Positions 1 to 43,273 of a DNA stretch of 64,000 nucleotides are shown here, one piece after another. Each line of letters begins with the position of its first letter. Position 1 is the stretch's first letter. The notes beneath the pieces are model-generated. The model was not told the origin of the DNA. It saw only the letters and a list, made by a program, of their open reading frames with translations, and made no database searches. The stretch spans positions 94,945,198 to 95,009,197 of the forward strand of contig OZ025240.1 in the NCBI GenBank assembly GCA_964019155.1. Reading direction: 5' to 3'. Source of the stretch: Osedax fenrisi. Its lineage: Eukaryota; Annelida; Polychaeta; Sabellida; Siboglinidae. A program made the position numbers and the translations under genes.

Positions 1-87
1 AAGGTTAGTAAAACATTTATTAAATCACTAATATATAAATATATAATATAAATTGAAAATTAAAGTTGGATGTTAAATAATTATTTA

Positions 88-395
88 ATTATAATAAAGT
101 GTGTAAGCCATTTATTTTAGTTAGTAATATTCATTATTATAATAATTTAACTAAATATATTTAGTGCATATAGCGTGATACCTCGCAACGGTTATGTGGC
201 CACCTTTTAGAGGGCAATGTGGCCACTTCACGATGATTTAAGCCAATCATATATGATCTGAAATAAATATGTATACATATTGATAAAATTACATGCGTCA
301 TTATATAAAAACGTTGATTGAATCAACATCTACTATTTCCTGACCATACACATATATTTCAATGCATATTATAATAAAGTGTGTAAGCCATTTAT
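88..395. repeat. 28-bp direct repeat flanking about 250 bp
   Basis: The string attataataaagtgtgtaa and the following nine bases occur at 88-115 and again at 368-395. The segment between has a short GC-richer piece (atgtggccac twice near 195-230). Its nature is unknown. Confidence 0.5.
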
Positions 396-415
396 AAATA
401 TTGAGTAGGATTGTT

Positions 416-1114
416 TGTAGATCTAAAAAAGGCGTTCGATACTGTCAACCATAGAATTCTAATTAATAAACTGGATTATTATGGAATAAGAGGGAAACCT
501 CTTGATTGGTTGATTAGCTATCTTAACGACAGACAATAATTCGTACAATATAATGAAAGTAAATCTGATATATATATAATATTTGTTATGGTGTACCCCA
601 AGGTTCTATTCTTGGACCATTACTGTTTTCTATATTTATTAATGATATGATATTATGTTCTCCAGAAAATAAATTCATATTATTTGCTGATGATACTAAT
701 GTAATTATTATTGATAAATCATCTAATAATCTAAATCATAAATTACAGTCAGCATGTAATGCAATTTTTCTATGGTCTAAACTTAATAAATTATCCATAA
801 ATATAGATAAAACGCATTGTATGTCATTTAAAAATGATATAATATTTAATATAAATATAGATAATACACTTTTATCTCAAGTAACTTCTACAAAATGTCT
901 TGGAATCAATCTAGATACTTGTTTAAATTGGAAATGTCATTTGGCTTATCTTAAAATTAAATTATTAAAAATTTTGTGGATCATAAAAAATGCTTCATAC
1001 TTTGTAAATACATCTGCCATGATCAAACTATACTATGCTTTATTTTATCCATATTTAATTTACTGTATAGAAATATGGGGTCATGGTTATGTATCAAACT
1101 TAAATAGCATATAA
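416..1114 (+). mobile_element. LINE reverse-transcriptase relic (FADD type)
   Basis: A broken RT reads through several frames: DLKKAFDTVNH near 425, GSILGPLLFS-like near 604 and FADDTNV at about 682-700. An open C-terminal part runs from 647 to 1114 and ends near WGHGYVSNLNSI. The pattern is that of Jockey/CR1-group non-LTR elements. Stops and frameshifts show it is dead; the 5' part and endonuclease are absent. A second fragment of a similar element is at 7385-7720. Confidence 0.75.
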
Positions 1115-1664
1115 TTTTGACATTATAAAAAACTGACTTTTTAAAAATTATTATATATGATTTTAAGATTATATTATCTTCTATTTTATTTTTACATTTT
1201 TTGACATTAAATAAATTACTTTGGGTTATATATTTTTCTGTATAAACATCGAATATTGTTTAACCTATATTTATTTAATATATTTTCTTATTTCTTCTTC
1301 TCTTTTTTTTTTTTTTTTTTTTTTTCTTCTCTTTTTTTCTCTTGTTTCTTTTACTTTTAACTGTTGGATATCTCATATTTAGTTCCACTATGTTATATTT
1401 TAATTTATATTATTTAATACTTGATGTATTTATTAGCTTTTAATTTTATACTTTTATCATTTATTTATATTATTACATGATTACATTATTATATGATGAT
1501 TACATTTAGTTACATGATAAGTTTCATTATATTTTATTAAATATTTTATTTTATTATATATTTTATTTATTTTTATCATATATATGTAAACAGGAAGTCA
1601 TAAAGTTAAGTACCTCGAAAATCTTCTGAACATTTTATTTGTTCTTTTATTGTTTTTTATTATC
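1115..1664. other. AT-rich spacer with poly(T) tract
   Basis: No gene seen. It contains T-rich homopolymer stretches near 1300-1345 and otherwise low-complexity A/T sequence, plausibly the decayed 3' flank of the LINE upstream. Confidence 0.5.
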
Positions 1665-2625
1665 GGGGAAAGTCCCCGATTACCGACCCCTAAATCATTA
1701 TTTGAAATAACTTATTCAATATTAAATATATTTATTTAAAATTTTGTAATTAGGGTAATATTATGGCAATGAATAATATGGCTATTTTAAATTTTTGATA
1801 TAATTATATTTACAAAAATAAACAGGGGGGTCGGTAATCGGATACATGTACCTAATACCGACCCCCTTCTCCTATTACCGACCCCCTAAAATAATCGTGA
1901 TATAAATAATTGTAGTAATATAATATCCAATAAAAATAGTTGATATACATAAATATAATTAATTATAACATTCACGCAATTTATTTTATAATGAATTTAT
2001 GTTTTAATAGTAATATTAAATTTAAATTTAAACTTTATAGTAATTATACTAAAATATTATATATTATTATGTAATATTTATTTATTAATCAGTATGTATA
2101 TAATAAATTGGAATAATTAATCCTAAATCTATATCAATGATACACAAACAACTTACGACATAATTAAAAGTAAAATACGGATCTATTTTGATTGGATATT
2201 GTAAATCATATGGGGTCGGTATTAGGGTAATTTAGGGGGTCGGTAATAGGAAAATCATATGGGTTGCTATAATTAAGATATATTGGTTAATAATTATTAA
2301 AATTAAATTATTTTTATAATATTTATAAACATTTTATTGATCTACAATATTATGCACAACATTAAGTTTTCTTTAAATTAATAAAGTATTTACAAAGATT
2401 TAAAAAAAGATATTATTCAAATATTTAAAAAGTAATAACAGAATATTACATTTTATCAAATAACAATTGTAGGATTACATATTTTATAAAACAAAATACT
2501 TATTCATATTTATCATTAAATTACTAACAGTTCGTGTATATATTATTTTTTGATATATCTTATAGTTACTGAGATACGAGAGGGGGTAGGTATTAGGAGG
2601 GGGTCGGTAAATGGGGACTTTCCCC
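1665..2625. mobile_element. Non-autonomous DNA transposon with GGGGAAAGTCCCC ends
   Basis: Terminal inverted repeats: GGGGAAAGTCCCCGATTACC at the left and its near complement at the right, GGTAAATGGGGACTTTCCCC. Internal copies of the GGGGTCGGTA motif occur in both orientations (about 1828, 2213, 2240). No transposase frame. TA-rich flanks fit a TA target. Truncated relatives are at 35222-35600 and 39330-39380. Confidence 0.7.
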
Positions 2626-2629
2626 TATA

Positions 2630-2666
<37 letters not shown>

Positions 2667-3120
2667 TATATATGTATACAACATATATGTATAAAACATA
2701 CATATATAAACTTATGTATATATAAAGTTCTATTTGTATATATGTATATGTATTATATATACTAATATATTTATCATGAGATATATTAAACTAGATTTAA
2801 AAAAAATTAAATCAATTTCCTGTTAATACATTATATAATAAATTTTACTTTCGATATCGATTTATTAAATAATTTAATAAACTTAATTTTATTTTATGTA
2901 TTTAAGTTAACTTAAGTTAAGTTGCTTTATAATCGTCTTTATATATTTATTTATACTTGTTCAGTGTCTTATATGTATATTACATTTAACTTTTTTTTTT
3001 ACCTCATATTATGTAATTCTAAAAATAATTGTATTTATTTTTATATGATATGATTTATTATATATTAGTGTAATATATTTAATATATATATATATATATA
3101 TACCTTACCTTACCTTATAA
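2626..3120. other. AT-rich spacer with (TA)n
   Basis: No gene seen; two short (TA)n runs near 2636-2662 and 3080-3100 and low-complexity A/T DNA. Confidence 0.5.
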
Positions 3121-4405
3121 GAACACAAAAGAACACCTTGGGAGAATCAAGGTATATTTTTAAAAAGAAAAATCTTCATCAAGCTGCACAATTAAAAAAC
3201 TCTTGTCCATCTGAAGAAAATACGGATTCTTACAACTTGGAACAGAAATTACTCTATGATACATACGATACAGAACAAGAAATCTACCTTCAATCGAAAT
3301 AGATGAAATCAAGATGGCAGTATCAAACAAAAAGTCAGCTATGGATTGGAAATAAGTTAATTATGCTAGTTGAAGAAAAAAGAGCAATACTTCTAAGATA
3401 AAAGCAATAATTGAAGAAGAAAGAATAATTGTGTGGCATAATCACTTCAAAGATCTTCTTAGAAATCCACCTGAAATAACTTTTTCAGCTATATCAAAAA
3501 TCGATTTGCAATTTTAACGATCGTTTAAACATAGAAACTGCCACTTTTACAAAGTATGAACTATTAAAAGCAATACACCCTATCAAAAATCGAAAGGCAT
3601 GCGGATTGGACGAAATCCCTATAGAAATCTGGAAAATAAATGAATTTCAAGACTTTTTATTAATCTGCTGCAATAAAGTATATGAACAAGATCCAATCGA
3701 TATATGGAATAAAGGCTGTATAATACTTTTACCAAAGAAGGTAGATCTGAGCTCTACAAACAACTATCGAGGAATTACTTTAACACGCATAGCTGCAAAG
3801 ATATACAATTTAATGTTACTAAATAGAATAATGCCTGCGGTAGATATTATATTACGAACAAATCAGAACATTTGTAGAACTAATAGATCTACCTCTGGGC
3901 AAATACTTACGGTTAGAATAAGTATCAAAGGCGCAAATGCAAACAATCTGACAGCTACTATTCTTTTCATCGATTTCTCCAAAGCTTTCGATTCCATAGA
4001 TCGAGGAAAAATGGCAGATATACTCAATGCTATCATGATAGCATACACAAATACTAAATCTATTGTGAGAACTGACGATGGTGATACTGGCTTGATAAAC
4101 ATATCGGGTGGAGTCTTGCATAGTGATACACTTGCTCCTTCTCTTTTTATAATTTGTCTTGACTATGTTTTGAAGAAAGTATTTGACCGAAATAATGATA
4201 TTGGGTTTACCCTCATTGAGAGAAGGAGCAAAATATATCCAGCACAAAAATTACAGATGTGGACTATGCGGATGATCTAGATATAGTAACCGATACAACT
4301 AATGAATCAATAATACTTTTACATACACTTGAAAAGGCTGCACAAGAAATTGGGCTATCTATAAATACTGGAAAGACGAAATTCAGTCAACAGAAAAAGA
4401 TATAA
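3121..4405 (+). mobile_element. RTE-like LINE relic: linker and reverse transcriptase
   Basis: The open part 3606-4280 shows LPKKVDLSSTNNYRGITL, NRSTSGQILTVR and FIDFSKAFDSIDRGKM, hallmarks of RTE/craniofacial-like endonuclease-reverse transcriptases. After a frameshift near 4250, DYADDLDIVTDTTNES (about 4264-4310) gives the catalytic box and LEKAAQEIGLSINTGKTK follows. The linker upstream (3130-3600) has stops. The 3' end is lost in a (TA)n tract. Other pieces of the family: 27010-27175, 30385-32400, 63170-63900. Confidence 0.8.
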
Positions 4406-4564
4406 ATATCAGATTATATATATATATATAATATATATTATATATTGATATTGAGACATATTGATATATCTGAACAAATTATGTTAAAGATCATACACAC
4501 ACATACAAAAACACATACACTCACAAGTTGTGAGTCACAACCACACACACACATAAACATACAC

Positions 4565-4571
4565 ACATACC

Positions 4572-4649
<78 letters not shown>

Positions 4650-4712
4650 ATATATATTATATATTATATATTATATATTATATATATTATATATATATAT
4701 GTGTGTGTTGAT
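4565..4712. repeat. (CA)n-(TA)n microsatellite
   Basis: Mixed CA then TA dinucleotide tract, ending in TATGTGTGTG; its in-frame translations are meaningless. Confidence 0.9.
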
Positions 4713-5166
4713 ATTGATACATATTGATATATTTGACTAATTATGTTAAAGATCCGCGAATATACATATATAGTATATACACTAAAAAATACTTGGCCTA
4801 AAATAACATCTTTTTAATCGAGAAAAACAAATCCTATAACTAGTTCATGTCAAGTAAACCCAGACGACGCGAAATAATCGTAGTAGGGCGAATATTATAC
4901 TTGAAAACAATCGTGTGTTTTCATATAACGATTATTTCGCAACGACACGAATGCTCACGTTTTTTATGCGGTTGTGAATTTGTGAATTCTATCCATTGAT
5001 CATTTAAATGTATACGTCTAATATAATATACGTACTTTATATACAGTAAGGGCAACGCAAATTAATGTTATAGATACTTATTAAAATATTATTTAATATA
5101 TATTATCATATATTAGTATATAATATATATAAATCTGCTTTTAAGAATACGTTTTTAAAGATATTG

Positions 5167-5174
5167 TATAAAAG
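5167..5174 (+). promoter_or_regulatory. TATA box candidate for the 2DBD nuclear receptor
   Basis: TATAAAAG lies 55 nt upstream of the ATG of exon 1, which would put the start site about 30 nt before the ATG and give a very short leader. TATA-like strings are common in this AT-rich DNA, so position is the main argument. The receptor frame stays open upstream to 5172, so an upstream exon splicing in cannot be excluded. Confidence 0.4.
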
Positions 5175-5228
5175 GATCGATCACATATTCAATATAAAAA
5201 TCAAAATAAAACCCCCCACCAAATATAC

Positions 5229-36989
<31,761 letters not shown>

Positions 36990-37089
36990 AACGAATTCGA
37001 CGATTGTGAATACAGCATATTACTGTATTCGTTTATGATTCTAAACTAATATTGGTATTACATATTTTAATCTAAATGTAAAATTATAT

Positions 37090-37123
<34 letters not shown>

Positions 37124-37483
37124 GTATATATATATATTATCTTACATGTTCGATATTTTATTTTTTTATTTGTAAATATATTTATTTATTTCGCTATTAA
37201 TTAAGTTACTATTATTTATATATAATATTATTTTGGAATTCATATTAAATTATTTGTATACTATAGGTAATAATATCAATGATGTAAATTATAATCATAA
37301 TTACTCACTATTACTTATTACTAATTACTCACTATACTTATATGTAATATATAATTTGTATATATATAATTAATTATATTGAAGGCTACAATTATTTTAT
37401 TAAAAAAAGCGAAGGTTTTATGATAACAAATTAAAATTATTAATTTTGTATTTATACTTTATATAATTATATTAATATACATA
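36990..37483. other. Receptor 3' flank
   Basis: Presumed 3' UTR and beyond. AT-rich, with (TA)n at 37088-37136; no clear AATAAA immediately downstream of the stop. Confidence 0.4.
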
Positions 37484-37626
37484 GGTATTGATAATATTTA
37501 AAAAACATTATTTAAAAAAAATAAATCAATATATTTGAATTTTATTTATTTACTATTAATGAATTAGATAAATTAATATATTATTGATTTATTTTTTTTA
37601 AATAATGTTTTTTAAATATCAATACC
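37484..37626. repeat. Inverted repeat (hairpin) of 143 bp
   Basis: GGTATTGATAATATTTAAAA at the left is matched by its complement ending ATATCAATACC at the right, arms about 48 bp with one 3-bp indel. Possibly a small MITE. Confidence 0.65.
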
Positions 37627-39329
37627 ACAATATATATTCAAATAAAATATATATATATACATTTTATTGGGGTTAGGTCTATATAATACATACACATATT
37701 AATATATTGTTTATTATAAAATTGTTATTTAATATTATTTTTAAATTACTTATTAACTGTATGTATAGGTATTACCTAACTATATGTAGCACATATTATG
37801 TACCGTATATCATAGGTATATCTTTAGATACTATAGATCATATATTATCTATAATATTTAATTTCTGTTAAATACATATTTATCCGGGATATCTTAGGAT
37901 ATTTATAATAACATATATATATTATTCATATTTATATATCAAATCGTGCTTTTAATTTCCTTTTCAGTATATTATTAATATATTCAAAATAGTTAGTGTT
38001 ATAAATACTATATTAATTAATAATGTTAATGATAATTAATATGATGTTACAAAACAATATATATATATATATATATATATATTGATTTGTTTACATTACT
38101 ATTAGTTCGATAATAATATTATTTCATTGTCTATGTAATAAATTAGAAGTTTAATAATTATTTGTGTACTATATAATTATATTATATTACTATATAATGT
38201 GTGTAGGTAATGTAATCCTAATTATATAGTATATATTATATACATAGTATAATATATAATTAACTAGTAAATTGACTTCGTTCTCTATGGGACTAACACA
38301 TTCCTATTGTGACATACCACAATTTGATTTCGTATAGAAAGAATATAAATAATTTTTAAAATCTATTAATAATAATATAACGATGGTATTCACTGTAATT
38401 CACCTATGGAGTATTATGGTTACAATTACACAGAATAAATTGAGATTATATATAAGTTTATTATTTGTATAGTTTACGTAAAGTTACCCATTAATACAGG
38501 GTCATATGTGTAATATATACACCTCTATGTAAATATATAGTGGGGGTATATTGGTGGATCTAATTTGATACTTAATAGTAATTATAAAGTATTATATTAT
38601 ATTATTTACAATTTTAAATTAATAAGTATAATATACAGGTTTGACATTTGTATATTTTAGATTTGTATTATAAATTATTAGGGCCTAGTGATTGGTACTA
38701 ATGAAAAGGTGTATCAAATTTGTATCTGTGTTTTTATTGCAGATAGTTACAAATATATCCGATAAATATCCTACCTATATATGTTGTCAATAATAATATA
38801 TTATTCAGTAATATTGAAATAGTTACTTTTAATAAAGCTACCTATAAAATAATATTAATTTTAAATATAAACCTCTAGTTAAGTGGTACAAACTTTTATA
38901 AATATATTTACTAATACATATGCAAATAAGAATAAAAGTGCTATGGGATATTCAGCCGACAAACCACACTCGCTGATAGGCACATACCTGTTTCACTATA
39001 CATATGTAGCATATCTATAGTAATATGCTTATGCCTACATAATCTTTTTTATACAAATATATTATAATAATTATATATTAAAAAATGTGTGTAATATATT
39101 ATAGATCGTTGAAATGTAAAAATGATACACTCCAAACTATCGATATTGTATAGGTTTCGATAAATCATTACATAGATTATTACATTAACGTTTAATACTT
39201 TTATTTATGAAGTATTTAGAGTAGTAATATTTCCTACAGTCATAACAATCATTTTAATAGTATAGTATATAGTATACTATATATTATAATATAGGTTTAT
39301 TTAATTGCAGTTATTTTCCCATTGTGAAA
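37627..39329. other. Intergenic AT-rich DNA
   Basis: No gene seen; short (TA)n near 38058-38082. Confidence 0.5.
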
Positions 39330-39380
39330 ATTAGAGGAAAGTCTTCAATTACCGACCCCTCTCGTATCTCTGTAACTAGG
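39330..39380. mobile_element. End fragment of the GGGGAAAGTCCCC transposon family
   Basis: GAGGAAAGTCTTCAATTACC followed by GACCCCTCTCGTATCTCTG matches one terminus of the family; the remainder is absent. Confidence 0.5.
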
Positions 39381-39417
39381 TAGTATATATTGTTATATGT
39401 CTACACATATCTATGTA

Positions 39418-39419
<2 letters not shown>

Positions 39420-39471
<52 letters not shown>
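39420..39471. repeat. (TA)n microsatellite
   Basis: Uninterrupted TA tract, with a second one at 39490-39510. Confidence 0.95.
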
Positions 39472-39474
<3 letters not shown>

Positions 39475-39651
39475 ACGTACTAATATAACATATATATATA
39501 TATATATATACACATACATATATGTACATATATACGACTATGTATCCACGTTCACATATACATTGAACGTTAATAGTCTAAATGCAAGACACACGATATT
39601 ACGTAATAGTATTCGGCATACCGTAGACATGAAATCTACAATCTTATTGTT

Positions 39652-39910
39652 GCATGCCATAGACCGTGACACGGTTCAGGGCAGGAATGTCTCCGCCACA
39701 TGGCTACCCATTGGCTGAGCGCTTCACCATAATCCACGCCCCTATTCCTATATATATATATATATCAGACGGTATGACACGATATCGTTGTTTCCCTGAC
39801 CTTGTATCTATACGTCGTACTACACGCTATTACTATACTTGTACAAACAATAAACTTTGACACTGGACCCCTTGACTCTATACTATTCTAAAGTTGCGGG
39901 ATATACACAC
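39652..39910. other. Possible solo LTR or promoter-bearing repeat
   Basis: A G+C-richer segment begins TGTTGCATGCC. It contains an inverted CCAAT box (CCATTGGCTGAGCGC), a (TA)n tract, and AATAAA followed by CTTTGACACTGGACCCC. This order resembles U3-R-U5. No second copy and no clear target duplication were found, so this is tentative. Confidence 0.3.
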
Positions 39911-40677
39911 TAACTAACCATATTATATTATATACAGGTTAACATAACATATGTCACTTATTAGATATATAACAAAATTATATATATTTACACGAACTTT
40001 TAATAATGTAATGGTAACTATGAATATTTAAAATAAATAATCAATTCTATAATTATTATTTAATAAAATGTAATATTCAGGTTTTACTTTATATTTGAAT
40101 AACTTTTTTAAATTATTGTAAATACTTTATTAATTAAAAGAAAACGCAATTCTATGTATACTATTATAGATTAACTAAATATCCATAAGCAATATGATTA
40201 ACCTATTAATTAATTTTAATTAATTTTAATAAATGCAAGGATATACAATCAAATTTATTAATTAATTTTAATAAATCTAATGATATACAATAACATTTAT
40301 TAATTACTTTTAATAAATTCAAGTATACAAATAACATTTATAAATAAATTTAATATTATACAATAAGATTAATTATTTAATTTTAATTCAGTTTGAGCTA
40401 TTTATGTAATATAAAATATTAGTAAGAAACATATCTTATTGCAAATATATGAAAGAAAATTATTAATTAATTGATATAATTGTTATCAATATACAATACT
40501 TTTATTTATTTTTATATAATTACTATAATTATTTGTTATATATTGTATACAATAAGTTTCATATAAAGAGTTTTTTAATATGGAAAAGTTTGAATTCCAA
40601 CAAAATGTGTAACAAATGTTTTTATAAATAGATTTTTCTTATAAATAGGTTTCTTATATATCCTCTATAGAGAGGAT

Positions 40678-40733
<56 letters not shown>

Positions 40734-40831
40734 TGGCGCAATTGTTATGTATAATATGTTGTAAGGAATTAAGTGTATATTACTTAATAAATATCAGATA
40801 TAACTTAAGTTATATTAAATTTAATATAATG
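39911..40831. other. Intergenic AT-rich DNA
   Basis: TTAATTAATTTTAATAAA-like short repeats near 40215-40290 and (TA)n at 40682-40730; no gene seen. Confidence 0.5.
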
Positions 40832-40833
40832 TA

Positions 40834-42033
40834 GGGGAAACATATCCGAATACGGACACTCTCGGTATATTTGAAACCATAAATAATAAAAAAAAATGTT
40901 TAATGAATAAAATATTCATAAATATATAAATAGTTTAAAAAAGTATTTTTTAATTATTCAAAATATTGCTGATATATCCAATAAACTGATTTTTTATTAC
41001 GTTTTTAAATTTATGAAAAAAAATTTCAACTTAAAACTTCTCAAGAATATACATATGTATCGATATAAAATATAATACTATATTATTTAAAAATAAAGCA
41101 TTACATATAACATTGTATTATTAAGATACTTGTTGTATTATTAATTAAAAAAATAATAATCAAATTAGAATAAATTAGAATAAAATTAATTATAAATAAT
41201 GTTTAAATTAGAATAAATTAGAATAAAATTAATTATAAATAATGTAATTGTAATTTATATGATTGGTTAATCAATAATATATAATTTATCTAGTAGTATA
41301 TATGATGTCCGTATTATAACCATCGCTATAAAGAAAGTGGATAAGCAATTGAATGTAGTGTATGACACTATCCGCTACAGGCGCTGCAGTCGAAACCCAC
41401 TATCTGGCCCACTACTTTTTATTTATAATAATATTTATGTATACATATATATATTGATAATTACTACCAATTTTAATGTACTATCTATACTAAAAATAAA
41501 ATTATATTTTTAAAATACATAATATCAACTTTCTCGTAATTGTGTGTATTTAAATTGAAGATATAATACTATTTTATTGAATTTATTGATATTTATAATT
41601 TAAATCCACAGATATAGATTAAAGTCACTTTAATCTATTTCGACGAAAAGCCTACTGTTTTAATATTTGACATATATAATATGACAAATATACAATCAAA
41701 ATCACTGATACCATTTTGTTAATTTATCGATTAAAGTGTCATTCACGTGTCTATCTTTTACATGAATTGCGTGCGTCAATTGCTTATCCACTTTCTTTAT
41801 ATCGATGATTATAACACAGGATGTCCGTATTCGGATATGGGTACCGAATACGGACAGTGTCCGTCTGACACCCCCGTTATCTATGGAATTAAAAGATTAC
41901 ATAACATTTTAAAATCACAATAATATCTATAATCATATAATATTAATATATTGTAATTTTTTAATAAAAATAATGAGTCATAAAATGTTAAGACCAGTTA
42001 TTGTTAAAGTGTCCGTATTATGTTACTTTCCCC
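40834..42033. mobile_element. DNA transposon with AGGGGAAA...GGACACTCTCGG ends
   Basis: Left end TAGGGGAAACATATCCGAAT then ACGGACACTCTCGG; right end GTGTCCGTATTATGTTACTT then TCCCCTA. TA at both edges. The same family is at 59112-59950 and at 52812-55090 (inverted). A separate inverted-repeat element is nested inside (41313-41816). No intact transposase. TA flanks suggest a Tc1/mariner/pogo affiliation, by inference only. Confidence 0.75.
41313..41816. mobile_element. Nested inverted-repeat element
   Basis: ATTATAACCATCGCTATAAA then GAAAGTGGATAAGCAATTGA at the left is repeated inverted at the right (TCAATTGCTTATCCACTTTC...). It is absent from the related 59112-59950 copy, consistent with insertion. 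A short piece near 41370-41400 might be a decayed transposase, too weak to call. Confidence 0.6.
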
Positions 42034-42372
42034 TATATATTTATCGTATTTATTTATTTAAATAATAATATATAAATAAAATAATATATATTAATATATA
42101 AAATATATAATTATTTATCATATATATTATAATTATTTTATTTTATTGAATGTTCTAATATAAATTTAATGTTATTAAATAATTCATAATTATTTATATT
42201 ATTCTAATATTAATTGAATGTTATTTAAATAATTCGTAATTAGTTATAGTATGCTAAGCTAAATTTAATTTTAAAAATATTAAATATATAATACAATACT
42301 AATTTATTATTACATTTATATTTATGATTGATTATTTATTCAACTTAAAAGTTTGAAAAATTCATTATTTTA

Positions 42373-42939
42373 CTAGGGAAGAGTGCTCTAATATCGACAC
42401 CCTAGATATCTCCTAAAATATAATTCCAATCAAAAAATAATGAATGTATGAAATATTAATCAATATAATTCTAATTCATATATGTATAATTTTTTTTTTA
42501 ATTTTTATATATTTTTAATTATAAACAAAAAATGATTTTTTCGTTACAACTCAAACAACTAAATTTATGAAATTTTTTAAGTACAATATCGATTCTCAAT
42601 CATTTAAAAATGTAGTTATCGTAAATATTTAAAATAAAGCTTATAGATCTAATTATATTTTACAATATGCTGAAAAGATTGTGTATTTCTTAATTTGTTA
42701 CAAAGATATAAACGTTTACCTAAGCTACATACATTTTCATACATTTTCACCCTAATTGCACATAATATCGACACCCACGTTATCTCAGAATTAAACAAAA
42801 TAAATTACATTTTAAAATAGCTATTATATGTATATACCTACTTAATACTTATAAATAAAATTTGGAAATATTTAATTGAGAAATAATATAGTTATGGTGA
42901 TTTATTGTTAGGGTGTCGGTATTCGAGTACTTTACCCTA
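42373..42939. mobile_element. Third type of AGGGAA-ended transposon
   Basis: Left TAGGGAAGAGTGCTCTAATA then TCGACACCCTAGATATCTCC; right GGGTGTCGGTATTCGAGTAC then TTTACCCTA. Ends resemble those at 1665 and 40834 but the internal sequence differs. No ORF. Confidence 0.65.
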
Positions 42940-43262
42940 TATATTTTATTTTGTAATTAACATATTTATATTTTAAATTCGTTATATTCATTTTATTTTT
43001 AAGATCGATATCATATTATCACAGTAATATCGTTTTCACGTGAATTTTCCCTTTTAATGTTCTTTTTAAATTTCCAGAATATATAATTTATCGATAGTTT
43101 TCTTTAATACATTTTATATTTCCTCCAAATATATTCGATTATTTTGTACCTTTTACAATTTGAGTTATGAATTCTAGTTTTTAAAAATCTATCGAGTTTG
43201 TACCATTATATATTGATAGCCTTTTTATTTATATATCATAAAACTTTAGATTTACTATCTTA
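42940..43262. other. Gap downstream of the tyrosine-repeat gene
   Basis: AT-rich; nothing recognised. Confidence 0.4.
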
Positions 43263-43268
43263 TTTATT
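43263..43268 (-). terminator. Possible polyadenylation signal after the tyrosine-repeat gene
   Basis: AATAAA on the - strand begins 6 nt after the TAG stop, with another AATAAA-like string about 40 nt further on. Such hexamers are frequent in AT-rich DNA, so this is only consistent with the gene ending here. Confidence 0.3.
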
Positions 43269-43273
43269 AGTAT

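Noticed and set aside
37627..43262. Downstream exons encoding a ligand-binding domain
   Set aside because: Searched by eye for open, composition-shifted stretches with helix-3/5 signature residues; only repeats and AT-rich DNA were found.
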